64,000 nt of DNA. Origin: Diaphorobacter sp. HDW4A. GTDB lineage: Bacteria > Pseudomonadota > Gammaproteobacteria > Burkholderiales > Burkholderiaceae_C. Under the pieces are notes generated by a model, which saw nothing but the letters and a program-made list of their open reading frames with translations, ran no database searches and was not told the DNA's origin. Every line of letters starts with the position of its first letter. The stretch's first letter is position 1. The DNA lies in NCBI RefSeq assembly GCF_011305995.1, contig NZ_CP049910.1:3534001-3598000 (forward strand), in the 5' to 3' direction. Below, in pieces: positions 40,544 to 48,786 of the stretch. The position numbers and the translations under genes were made by a program.

Positions 40544-41506
40544 TCAGTCAAGCGTCAGCTTCTGCTTCTTCACCACTTCCTTGTAGACGTCGAACTCGGC
40601 CTTGATCTGCTGGGCGAACTGCTCGGGCGTGTTCGCGACGATGATCGAACCCGTGTCTTCGATGCGCTTGCGCACGGCCGGATCTTCGAGCGACTTGCGC
40701 GTGGCCTCGTTGAGCTTGTCCACGACATCCTTGGGCATGCCCTTGGGGCCGAGCAGGCCGTAGTAGGCCAGACGGTTCACCGGCTCGAGGCCGACTTCCT
40801 TGAACGTCGGCACGTTCGGCAGTTCCTTCAGTCGCTGCGGCGCGGAGACCACGATGGGCACCAGCTTGCCCGCCTTGATGAAGGGCAGCGCCGACGGCAA
40901 GTTGTCGAACATGATCGGCACCTGACCCGCCACCACGTCGTTGAGCGCGGGGCCCGCACCACGGTAGGGGATGTGTGTCACGAAAGTTCCGGTCAGGCTC
41001 TTGTAGAGTTCCATCAGCATGTGGCCGATGCCGCCCGTGCCGGACGAGCCGTAGGAATATTTGCCGGGGTTCTTCTTAAGCTCGGCGACGAAAGCCGCGT
41101 AGTCCTTGGCTGGGAAATTCGGGTTGACCGCGATGATGTTGGGCGTCGCGGCGATGTTGATGATCGGCGTGAAATCCGTGATCGGGTTGTACGGCGTCTT
41201 GGTGTTAATCGCGGGGTTGGCCGCCGTCGTCGACACGGTCGCCACACCCAACGAATAGCCATCGGGCGCCGAGCGCGCGGTTTCGGTCGCACCGATCACG
41301 CCACCACCGCCGCCCTTGTTGTCCACGATCACAGGCTGGCCCAGCGTCTTGCCAAGCGGGTCCGAAATCACGCGGGCGACGATGTCGGTCGTTCCTCCTG
41401 GTGCAAACGGAACCACCAGGCGAATGGGTTTGCTGGGGTACCCGTCGGCGAATGATGTGCCTGCGGCCATTGTGAGAGCCAGGGCCATCAAGTGTCGGCG
41501 TTGCAT
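40544..41506 (-). CDS. Bug-type tripartite tricarboxylate transporter receptor (2)
   Basis: 320 residues with a signal peptide (MQRRHLMALALTMAAGTSFA) and the Bug fold: PIRLVVPFAPGGTTDIVARV, VDNKGGGGGVIGATE, APDGYSLGVATVS, HIPYRGAGPALNDVVAGQVP, and LPNVPTFKEVGLEP. Distinct from receptor 1 and probably for a different ligand. Divergent from the AEC carrier (157-base gap), which could be its functional neighbour by shared promoter region only. No membrane subunits are nearby. Confidence 0.92.
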   Translation of the reverse strand: MQRRHLMALALTMAAGTSFADGYPSKPIRLVVPFAPGGTTDIVARVISDPLGKTLGQPVIVDNKGGGGGVIGATETARSAPDGYSLGVATVSTTAANPAINTKTPYNPITDFTPIINIAATPNIIAVNPNFPAKDYAAFVAELKKNPGKYSYGSSGTGGIGHMLMELYKSLTGTFVTHIPYRGAGPALNDVVAGQVPIMFDNLPSALPFIKAGKLVPIVVSAPQRLKELPNVPTFKEVGLEPVNRLAYYGLLGPKGMPKDVVDKLNEATRKSLEDPAVRKRIEDTGSIIVANTPEQFAQQIKAEFDVYKEVVKKQKLTLD

Positions 41507-41663
41507 ATAAGAAACTCCTCACATTCGAAAATATGGATTTGAAAGGGAATGCTAATCGCTGCAACGCACAACGGGGTTCCCTTTTTTGCCCGATTCCTCG
41601 GGGATTTCCCGAGAAACCGTCGGCCCAATTTCCCACTGTCCAAGGCCTTCCAAACACCTCGTT

Positions 41664-42581
41664 ATGCTGCACGCGGTGAACTACGCCCAACTCCTGCTGC
41701 CCGACTTCTCGCTGATTCTGCTTGGCTATCTGATCTGCCGCCACACCTTGCTCAACCGCTCGGTCTGGCAGTCGGTCGAAGTGCTGGTGTACTACCTGCT
41801 GTTTCCCACGCTGCTGTTCCAGTCGATCCTCAAGAGCCCCATCCACATCCACGAGGCCTCGAGCCTGATCGGCGCTACCATCACACTCGGCGCGCTGGCC
41901 GTCGTACTGTCGTACTGCCTGCCGTGGGTGCCGGTGCTCGGCAAGCACATCGACCGCCGCGAGCATGCCGCCGCCGCGCAGATCGGCTTTCGCTTCAACT
42001 CCTACATCATGCTGGCGCTGTCTGAACGCATCCTCGGGCCACAGGGCCTGTTGATGATGGCCATGGTGATCGGCATCTGCGTGCCGCTGTTCAACATCGC
42101 CGCCGTCTGGCCCATGTCGCGCGGCTCGAATCGCGGTTTCGTTGGCGAGTTGGTGCGCAACCCGCTGATCGTCGCCACCGTAGCGGGTCTCGCCTGCAAC
42201 TTCATGGGCCTCAGCATTCCCAAACTCATCGAGCCGGTCTTCACCCGCATCGGCGCGGCCTCGCTCGCACTGGGCCTGATGGCCGCAGGCGCAGGCCTGC
42301 AGTTCGGCGAGCTGCAGCGCAACAGGGCACTATCAGTCTCCATCCTGTCGATCCGCCATCTGATTCAGCCGCTCATCACGTTCTTTCTCGCGCGCGCCTT
42401 CCAGCTCGACGCGGCTCAGACCATCGTGCTGATCCTGTTCTCCGCATCGCCCACCGCGCCCTCGGCCTTTGTTCTCGCGGCGCGCATGGGCTACAACGGC
42501 CCGTATGTCGCGGGGCTGGTGACGCTGTCGACGATGCTCGGCGTGCTCAGTCTGCCGTTCGCGCTGGGGCTTTTGCAGTGA
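41664..42581 (+). CDS. AEC (auxin efflux carrier) family transporter
   Basis: 305 residues with about 10 hydrophobic helices, in two inverted halves typical of the AEC/BASS-like fold (LLLPDFSLILLGYLICRH, then HLIQPLITFFLARAFQLDAA). A conserved polar SASPTAPSAFVLAARMG lies near residue 270. Bacterial AEC members carry dicarboxylates such as malate or malonate; the ligand here is unknown. I start at ATG 41664, where homology starts. The 3' end overlaps the end of convergent queG by 35 bases. Confidence 0.88.
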   Translation: MLHAVNYAQLLLPDFSLILLGYLICRHTLLNRSVWQSVEVLVYYLLFPTLLFQSILKSPIHIHEASSLIGATITLGALAVVLSYCLPWVPVLGKHIDRREHAAAAQIGFRFNSYIMLALSERILGPQGLLMMAMVIGICVPLFNIAAVWPMSRGSNRGFVGELVRNPLIVATVAGLACNFMGLSIPKLIEPVFTRIGAASLALGLMAAGAGLQFGELQRNRALSVSILSIRHLIQPLITFFLARAFQLDAAQTIVLILFSASPTAPSAFVLAARMGYNGPYVAGLVTLSTMLGVLSLPFALGLLQ

Positions 42582-43638
42582 GCAGCGCCCAAGTCACATG
42601 CTCGCGCACGATCTGGCTGGGGTGATCGGCGCGTGACTGCAGGGCGGCGCGCAGCTCGGCGCTGTCCTGTTTGGCGAGCGCATTGCCCATCGCCACGGCA
42701 ATGTTGCGCAACCAGCGTTCATGGCCGATGCGGCGGATCGGGCTGCCCTCGGTGCGGCGCAGAAACTCCGCCTCGTCCCATGCAAACAGACGCACGAGCG
42801 AGTTGCCCTCCAGCCCCGGTCGCACATCGAAATCCGGCAGCACGCTGCGCTGCGCAAACTTGTTCCAGGGGCAGGCCAGTTGGCAGTCGTCACAGCCGTA
42901 GATACGGTTGGCCAGCAGCGGGCGCAGCTCTTCGGGGATGGAGCCTGCGTGCTCGATGGTCAGGTAGGAGATGCAGCGCCGCGCATCGACCGTGCGCTCA
43001 CCAACGATGGCCTGCGTCGGACAGGCCGTCATGCAAGCCGCGCAACTGCCGCAGTGCGAGGTGGTCGGCTCGGTCGGGTCTAGCGCCAGATCGACATAGA
43101 TTTCGCCCAGAAAGAACATTGAGCCCGCCTCGCGGTTGAGCACCAGCGTGTGCTTGCCGCGCCAGCCCTGCCCGCTGCGGCTAGCCAGCTCGCATTCAAG
43201 CACCGGAGCGGAGTCGGTGAACACGCGGTGCCCAAGTGGTCCCACGGCTTCGGCGATCCGGTCGGAGAGCTTTTGCAAGCGCGCGCGCAGCACCTTGTGA
43301 TAGTCCCGCCCCCGCGCGTACATCGAGACGATGCCCTCGCCCGGGCGCGACAGGCGCTCGAACTCGATGGCCTGCCAGCCTTCGGGCACGCTCTGCGGCA
43401 GGTAATCCATGCGCGCTGTGATCACGCTCACCGTGCCCGGCACCAGCTCGGCTGGGCGCGCGCGCTTGAGGCCATGCGCCTGCATGTAATGCATCTCGCC
43501 ATGAAAGCCGCTCGCAAGCCAGCGCAGCAACCCTGCTTCAGAAGACGACAAATCCACTCCGGCCACGCCAATTTGGGAAAATCCCAGTTCGCGAGCCCAG
43601 AGCTGAATTTGAGGAACGAGTTGACTGCTACACCACAT
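42547..43638 (-). CDS. queG: Epoxyqueuosine reductase QueG
   Basis: 363 residues. A cobalamin-dependent iron-sulfur enzyme that reduces epoxyqueuosine to queuosine in tRNA. Two [4Fe-4S] sites: C196, C199, C202, C206 (CGSCAACMTACP) and C249, C252, C256 (CDDCQLACPW) with C222 as the eighth ligand. The segment DYHKVLRARLQKL and the D142 in FTDSAPVLE match the family. A C-terminal HEAT-like tail (RNIAVAMGNALAKQD) follows. Start ATG 43638 gives MWCSSQLVPQ. It is divergent from tsaE with overlapping leaders. Confidence 0.94.
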   Translation of the reverse strand: MWCSSQLVPQIQLWARELGFSQIGVAGVDLSSSEAGLLRWLASGFHGEMHYMQAHGLKRARPAELVPGTVSVITARMDYLPQSVPEGWQAIEFERLSRPGEGIVSMYARGRDYHKVLRARLQKLSDRIAEAVGPLGHRVFTDSAPVLECELASRSGQGWRGKHTLVLNREAGSMFFLGEIYVDLALDPTEPTTSHCGSCAACMTACPTQAIVGERTVDARRCISYLTIEHAGSIPEELRPLLANRIYGCDDCQLACPWNKFAQRSVLPDFDVRPGLEGNSLVRLFAWDEAEFLRRTEGSPIRRIGHERWLRNIAVAMGNALAKQDSAELRAALQSRADHPSQIVREHVTWALLTAKAPARTAD

Positions 43639-44166
43639 CACCCGCAAATTGTAGAAACAAGTGCCCCCCCATCGGCGGAAAAAAGCCCGCAAGATGCGCC
43701 TGCACGCGTTCAAATGCAATGGACCAGCGAGGACGACACCGCCATTTTTGCTCGCCAACTGGCCGCCCTGCCCGAGACGCGCAATGCCTTCATCACATTG
43801 CATGGCGACTTGGGCGCTGGCAAAACGACCTTCGTCCGTCACCTTTTGACCGCACTCGGAGTAACAGGTCGTATCAAGAGCCCGACCTACGCGGTCGTCG
43901 AACCGCATCAGGCGAACGGCCTCGACATCTGGCATTTCGACTTCTATCGCTTTAACGACCCGCGCGAACTGGAGGATGCGGGCTTTCGCGACATCTTCGC
44001 GAGCCCTGGTCTGAAGCTCGCCGAGTGGCCCGAAAAGGCGGGCTCTCTTACCCCGACTGCTGATATAGCTATTTACATTGAAGCATTGGACGATGAGTTG
44101 CGGCGCGTTACGCTCGAAGCTCGAACGTTGTCGGGCAGAAATCTGCTCAGAGGTTTGAACATATGA
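43621..44166 (+). CDS. tsaE: tRNA threonylcarbamoyladenosine biosynthesis ATPase TsaE
   Basis: P-loop ATPase needed for t6A37 formation in tRNA with TsaB and TsaD. Walker A is LHGDLGAGKTTFV; then GRIKSPTYAVVE and IWHFDFYRFNDPRELEDAGF, and the KLAEWPEKAG segment. I set the start at TTG 43621 because GAGGAACGAG precedes it, giving 181 residues with a Pro/Ala-rich N-terminus; the ATG at 43714 (MQWTSEDDT, 150 residues) matches E. coli length better but lacks a clear ribosome site. amiC follows, as in many proteobacteria. Confidence 0.9.
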   Translation: MTATPHHPQIVETSAPPSAEKSPQDAPARVQMQWTSEDDTAIFARQLAALPETRNAFITLHGDLGAGKTTFVRHLLTALGVTGRIKSPTYAVVEPHQANGLDIWHFDFYRFNDPRELEDAGFRDIFASPGLKLAEWPEKAGSLTPTADIAIYIEALDDELRRVTLEARTLSGRNLLRGLNI

Positions 44167-44188
44167 AGACGCCGAGACTCACACTCGC

Positions 44189-45748
44189 ATGACACCACCG
44201 CTCAGTGCCACCCATAAAGGACCTCTCGTGAACGACGAGTCGCCCACCGACAAGGCCTCCCTTTCCTCCCGCCGGGCTCTGCTCAAGGCGGGTACTCTGG
44301 TGCTGCTACTCAGCACGCAACAGATCGCGCGTGGCGCTTCCATCGTCGCGGTGCGCGTCTGGCCGGCGCAGGACTATTCGCGCGTGACCATCGAGTCGGA
44401 CACGAAACTGGTCACCAAGCACACCTTCATCGAAACTCCGCCGCGCCTTGCGGTCGACATCGAGGGCATCGACCTGAACCCGCAGCTCAAGGAGCTGGTC
44501 GCCAAGGTGCGTGCCGACGATCCGAACATCGCGGGCATCCGCGTCGGCCAGAACTCGCCGGGCGTGGTGCGCATGGTCATGGACCTCAAACACGCCGCGC
44601 GTCCGCAGGTGTTCACGCTCTCGCCCGTGGCGGCCTACAAGCACCGGCTGGTGTTCGACCTCTATCCCGCGCAGGAACGTGATCCGCTCGAAGCGCTGAT
44701 CGCCGAGCGCCTGAACGACCCCAAGGCCACCGTCGCCCAGGCGCCCGCGCCCATCGACAAGCCCGCGAACGCGCCGCTGGATCCTCTCGGCGACCTGATC
44801 GCACAACGCGGCGAAAAGCCGCTGCAGGACCGCCCTACGGTTGCCATTGCACCGCCCCCCGCTCCGCTGCCGCCCGAGGCTGTCGCGCCAGTGCCAGCAC
44901 CTGTCGTGATCGCTGTGGCTCCTCCTCCACCAGCTCCCGTGCCTGCGCCGCCCGCACCACGCCCACCCGCCCCGGCACCCGCACCCGCCCGAGCCCCCTC
45001 GGCTCCGGCGGTTGCACGGGCGACCGACCGGCTGATCATCGTGGCACTGGACCCCGGCCATGGCGGCGAAGACCCCGGTGCCGTCGGCCCCAACGGCACG
45101 CGCGAAAAGGACGTGGTGCTGCGCATCGCGCACCTGCTGCGCGATCGCATCAACTCGACCACCGTCGGCGGCAATCCGATGCGTGCGTTTCTCACGCGCG
45201 ATGCGGACTTCTTCGTACCGCTCGGCACCCGTGTGGAAAAAGCGCGCCGCGTGCAGGCCGACCTGTTCGTGAGCATCCATGCTGATGCCTTCACCACGCC
45301 CGCAGCCAAGGGGGCGAGCGTATTCGCGCTGAGCGAACGTGGGGCATCGAGTTCGGCGGCGCGTTGGCTGGCGAACAAGGAAAACGAGTCTGACCTGATC
45401 GGCGGCATGAACGTCACTTCGCAGGACCAGCATGTGCAGCGCGCCCTGCTCGACATGAGCACCACCGCGCAGATCAACGACAGCCTCAAGCTCGGCAACG
45501 TGCTGCTCGGCGAGATCGGCGGCTTCGCCAAGCTGCACAAGCCACGTGTGGAGCAAGCCGGGTTTGCGGTGCTGAAAGCCCCCGACATTCCCAGCGTGCT
45601 TGTGGAGACCGCCTTCATCAGCAACCCGGATGAAGAGGCCAAGCTGCGCTCCTCGGTGTACCAGAACCAGCTGGCAGATGCGCTGCTGCGCGGCATCACT
45701 CGGTATTTCGCCAAGAACCCGCCGCTGGCGCGCAGTCGCTCCGTGTAA
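44189..45748 (+). CDS. amiC: N-acetylmuramoyl-L-alanine amidase AmiC
   Basis: 519 residues. A signal peptide with SSRRALLK (twin-arginine-like) is followed by an AMIN domain (about 52-160, VRVWPAQDYSRVTIES) that binds the septal wall, then a Pro/Ala-rich linker (about 180-275) and an Amidase_3 zinc domain: IVALDPGHGGEDPGAVG, SIHADAF and the catalytic Glu in SVLVETAFIS. It cleaves septal peptidoglycan for daughter cell separation. Adjacent tsaE-amiC order is conserved. The long linker is a length outlier relative to E. coli AmiC (417 residues). Confidence 0.95.
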   Translation: MTPPLSATHKGPLVNDESPTDKASLSSRRALLKAGTLVLLLSTQQIARGASIVAVRVWPAQDYSRVTIESDTKLVTKHTFIETPPRLAVDIEGIDLNPQLKELVAKVRADDPNIAGIRVGQNSPGVVRMVMDLKHAARPQVFTLSPVAAYKHRLVFDLYPAQERDPLEALIAERLNDPKATVAQAPAPIDKPANAPLDPLGDLIAQRGEKPLQDRPTVAIAPPPAPLPPEAVAPVPAPVVIAVAPPPPAPVPAPPAPRPPAPAPAPARAPSAPAVARATDRLIIVALDPGHGGEDPGAVGPNGTREKDVVLRIAHLLRDRINSTTVGGNPMRAFLTRDADFFVPLGTRVEKARRVQADLFVSIHADAFTTPAAKGASVFALSERGASSSAARWLANKENESDLIGGMNVTSQDQHVQRALLDMSTTAQINDSLKLGNVLLGEIGGFAKLHKPRVEQAGFAVLKAPDIPSVLVETAFISNPDEEAKLRSSVYQNQLADALLRGITRYFAKNPPLARSRSV

Positions 45749-45915
45749 AGAAACTCGGGGTGCGGGTCATATTTGGTATCTCTTCTCCACGTTTGTCGTC
45801 TTAACGCAGATCAGGAACGTTGTAGTGATATGGGCTGGGTCGATCCGACCCCGCTTCGTGGGGCAAAGCCAATGTCTGCGGCGAGCCCCCTGCTACCAAC
45901 GAAAGGGGTACACAC

Positions 45916-46161
45916 ATGAAAAACATTCGCATCATCACTGCCAGCATTGTCTGCGCAACCACCCTCAGCCTTGTGGGCTGTGCATCGCATCCAACCAACC
46001 GCCAAGTCGGCACCGGCGTAGGTGCCGTGGCAGGTGGTCTGGTCGGCAATGCGGTCTTTGGTGGCCCCGTGGGCACCATTGGCGGCGCCGCAGCAGGTGC
46101 CTTGATCGGCAACCAAATCGGCGGAAGTCACGACTACGACCGCCGCGGCTATCGTCGCTGA
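45916..46161 (+). CDS. OsmB-like glycine-zipper lipoprotein
   Basis: 81 residues. Signal peptide with lipobox LVGC (Cys22), then the glycine-zipper region VGTGVGAVAGGLVGNAVFGG and TIGGAAAGALIGNQIGG, and a short charged tail (DYDRRGYRR). It resembles osmotically inducible OsmB and the glycine-zipper protein at 25093, but lacks that protein's beta domain. Likely outer-membrane; function unclear. A strong terminator follows. Confidence 0.82.
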   Translation: MKNIRIITASIVCATTLSLVGCASHPTNRQVGTGVGAVAGGLVGNAVFGGPVGTIGGAAAGALIGNQIGGSHDYDRRGYRR

Positions 46162-46193
46162 TAGAGCACTGGCCCAGTCAGGCCTTCGCTCCC

Positions 46194-46237
46194 ATGCAAA
46201 AGCCCCTGACGCTGCAAAGCGGCAGGGGCTTTTGCAT
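46194..46237. terminator. Bidirectional intrinsic terminator
   Basis: A perfect 15-bp inverted repeat ATGCAAAAGCCCCTG / CAGGGGCTTTTGCAT with a 14-base loop between the convergent OsmB-like and dedA genes. Stem core AGCCCCTG/CAGGGGCT is followed by TTTT in either direction. Confidence 0.88.
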
Positions 46238-46251
46238 GAAGATCTTCGTGA

Positions 46252-46917
46252 TCAGACCTGCGATGCCGCCTCGCGCTGCTTCTCCGCGCGACCAGCCTTC
46301 CAGGCCCCGAAGATCGCGATCAGCCCCGGCACCAGAATCAAACCCCAGATGATCTTTTCCAGATTGGCCTTCACCCATTCCATGTTGCCGAAGAAATAAC
46401 CGGCCGAGACGATGCCCAGCACCCAGATCAGCGCGCCGACGACATTGAACATGGTGAACTTGGCCCGTGTCATGTGCGCCACGCCCGCCACGAAGGGCGC
46501 AAACGTGCGGATGAACGGCATGAAGCGCGCGAGGATGATGGTCACGCCCCCATAGCGCTCGTAGAACGAATGGGCCTGATCGAAAGCCTTCTTGTTGAAC
46601 CAGCGCGAATCCTCCCACTGGAACACCTTGGGCCCGAGATAGCGCCCGATCGAGTAATTGCACTGGTCACCGAGAATCGCCGCCACCAGCAAAACCGGCA
46701 CGGCCACCCCGAAATGCATCAGTCCCGCACCGCACATCGCGCCCACGATGAACAGCAGCGAATCTCCGGGCAGGAAGGGCATGACCACCACGCCCGTTTC
46801 CACGAACACGATGATGAACAGCAAGGCATAGACCCACGGCCCGTAAGCCACCACAAACGCTTCAAGATGCTTGTCGATGTGCAAGATGAAGTCGATCAAA
46901 AAGCTGACGATTTCCAA
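46252..46917 (-). CDS. DedA family membrane protein
   Basis: 221 residues with about five or six hydrophobic helices. DedA motifs: FVETGVVVMPFLPGDSLLF and the FxRFxPxxR-like ILARFMPFIRTFAPFVAGVA. DedA proteins are inner-membrane lipid flippases or transporters needed for envelope homeostasis, some for C55-P recycling. I start at TTG 46917 (LEIVSFLIDF), where the family begins; an ATG at 47019 would add 34 residues with no family match. Divergent from the ABC operon. Confidence 0.85.
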   Translation of the reverse strand: MEIVSFLIDFILHIDKHLEAFVVAYGPWVYALLFIIVFVETGVVVMPFLPGDSLLFIVGAMCGAGLMHFGVAVPVLLVAAILGDQCNYSIGRYLGPKVFQWEDSRWFNKKAFDQAHSFYERYGGVTIILARFMPFIRTFAPFVAGVAHMTRAKFTMFNVVGALIWVLGIVSAGYFFGNMEWVKANLEKIIWGLILVPGLIAIFGAWKAGRAEKQREAASQV

Positions 46918-47050
46918 ACCCGATCCCCGGTGCAGAAAGAAGGCATGGACTGTAGCGCATCGGCTGCAGCCGCTCTCAGAAATGGAGATTGCCGAGGAAT
47001 CAATCATAGAATTAAACAATCACATAAAAAAATATACAGAGGAAAAAACA

Positions 47051-47920
47051 ATGACGGCAGACCTGCAGGTTCGCGATCTGCGCTTCGGCTACAAAGGCCC
47101 GCTGTTCGAGCATTTCCATGCAGCCATCGACATCCCCGGCGTATACGGCCTGTTCGGGCGCAACGGCACCGGAAAATCGACGCTGCTCAAGCTGCTCGCG
47201 GGCCTGCTCACGCCTGAGGACGGCGAGATCCGTGTGCTGGGTTTCACGCCACGCCAGCGCTTCGCCGAGTTTCTCGCGCAGGTCTATCTGCTGCCCGAGG
47301 AATTCCACCTGCCCGATTTGAAACCCGAGGCGCTAGTGCGCAACCACGGCGTGTTCTACCCACAGTTCAACACTGCGCTGTTCCGCGACTATCTCGCCGA
47401 ACTCCAGGTGCCGCCCGAGCAGCGCTTCTCACAGATGAGCCTCGGCCAAAAGAAGAAGGCGACGATTGCCTTCGCGCTCGCCACCTGCACGCCCATCCTG
47501 CTGATGGATGAACCCACCAACGGCCTCGACATCGAAAGCCGAATGCAGTTCAAGCGCCTGATGCAGCGGCCAGAACATGCCGGGCGCATCGTGCTGATCA
47601 GCACCCATCAGGCCCACGACCTGGAGAGCATCATCCGGCACATCTGGTTCATCGACAGCGGCGCGCTGCGGCTGTCGTCCGACATGCCCCGGCTCGCCGA
47701 ACACCTCGCGATGGGTGTGGCGGCCTGCGCTGCTGAGCTGCCCGATCAGGAAGCGCTGCTCTATTCCGAACCGCTCGGAGCGCAGGTCGCCTGGGTCGCG
47801 CGCCGCGATGTCCTGCCTGCCGGAACACCCGTCACACCCGTGCAGCTCGAACTGATCTACAAGGCGCTGAGCCTCAATCCGCAACGCGTGCTGGCCGCCG
47901 TGAAGGAGCAGGCACCATGA
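47051..47920 (+). CDS. ABC transporter ATP-binding protein
   Basis: 289 residues. Walker A is GRNGTGKSTLLKLL; the Q-loop lies in QVYLLPEEF; the signature is altered to MSLGQKKKATIAFAL; Walker B is ILLMDEPTNGLD; and the switch His is in ISTHQAHDLE. The C-terminal extension of about 80 residues (after residue 215) is unassigned. It resembles BcrA/YtrB-type ATPases for antibiotic or envelope-stress exporters. It begins a tightly packed operon with two membrane-linked genes, overlapping the next by 4 bases. Ribosome site GAGGAAAAAACA is good. Confidence 0.88.
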   Translation: MTADLQVRDLRFGYKGPLFEHFHAAIDIPGVYGLFGRNGTGKSTLLKLLAGLLTPEDGEIRVLGFTPRQRFAEFLAQVYLLPEEFHLPDLKPEALVRNHGVFYPQFNTALFRDYLAELQVPPEQRFSQMSLGQKKKATIAFALATCTPILLMDEPTNGLDIESRMQFKRLMQRPEHAGRIVLISTHQAHDLESIIRHIWFIDSGALRLSSDMPRLAEHLAMGVAACAAELPDQEALLYSEPLGAQVAWVARRDVLPAGTPVTPVQLELIYKALSLNPQRVLAAVKEQAP

Positions 47921-48786
47921 CAACAACGATGAGAGCCCCCCAAGCGACGGGCCCGGCCTTCCGTTGGTCCCGCTTTGCCGCACTCGTGCGCGTCGATCTG
48001 GCCGAGCGCTGGAGAAGCTACGGCAGCGTGCTGCTGGTGGCGCTGGTCGTTCAGGTACTGGTGCTCGGATGGATGCTGTTCATGATGCGCGCCCCCAACC
48101 CCATGGACATCGGCGCGCAGAGGGGCTGGTTCAACAGCTTTCTGTTCATCTTCGGCGTGGCCTTCTGCTTTGTGTTTTTCGCACCCATGCAAAGACAGGG
48201 CTCGAGCCTGCTGATACTAATGCGCCCGGCATCCATATTCGAGAAATGGCTGCACGCCGCTCTGGTGCTGCTGGTGCTGTTTCCGCTGGCCTACACGCTG
48301 GTCTATCTGCTGGCTACCGTGCCGCTCAACGGCATTGCCGCGCTCATCGAGTCCGCGCGCTACGAACAGGCGGCGGCGACCCTTTCGCCACTACCCGAGA
48401 AATTGCGAGTAGGCCTCCAGGTGTTCATTCCGTTCCTGTCGATAGGCGACAGGCACTCGAGCGAGCGCTGGGAGCAATTGCTACTGCATTGGTGGTACAC
48501 GGTCATCTGCGGCTTCGCCGCCTTCGCGCTCGTGCGCTTTCACCGTGCCGCAGTGTTCAAGAGTCTGGCACTGGCGTTCTTCGTGCTCCTTTTCAGCGTG
48601 ATGGTACTGAGTAGCGGCTCCCGCATGGGCGGTGATCCGCGCGTGCTCACCAGTTGGCTGGATGGCGACGGCACATTCCCCTTCAGCGTGTCCGCCGTAC
48701 TCGCGAATCTGCTGCTGTGGCTCTGCACGCCGCTGCTTGTGTGGGGCTCGGCCTATCTGGCCCTGCGCGAAAGGGATCTCACATGA
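47917..48786 (+). CDS. ABC transporter membrane subunit
   Basis: 289 residues with six hydrophobic segments (for example SVLLVALVVQVLVLGWMLFM near 28-50). The pattern matches an ABC-2-type permease half rather than an importer, as no binding-protein loop is seen. ATG overlaps the ATPase stop (ATGA) and its own stop overlaps the next gene the same way, so the three proteins should be made in fixed ratio. The substrate is unknown. Confidence 0.8.
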   Translation: MTTTMRAPQATGPAFRWSRFAALVRVDLAERWRSYGSVLLVALVVQVLVLGWMLFMMRAPNPMDIGAQRGWFNSFLFIFGVAFCFVFFAPMQRQGSSLLILMRPASIFEKWLHAALVLLVLFPLAYTLVYLLATVPLNGIAALIESARYEQAAATLSPLPEKLRVGLQVFIPFLSIGDRHSSERWEQLLLHWWYTVICGFAAFALVRFHRAAVFKSLALAFFVLLFSVMVLSSGSRMGGDPRVLTSWLDGDGTFPFSVSAVLANLLLWLCTPLLVWGSAYLALRERDLT

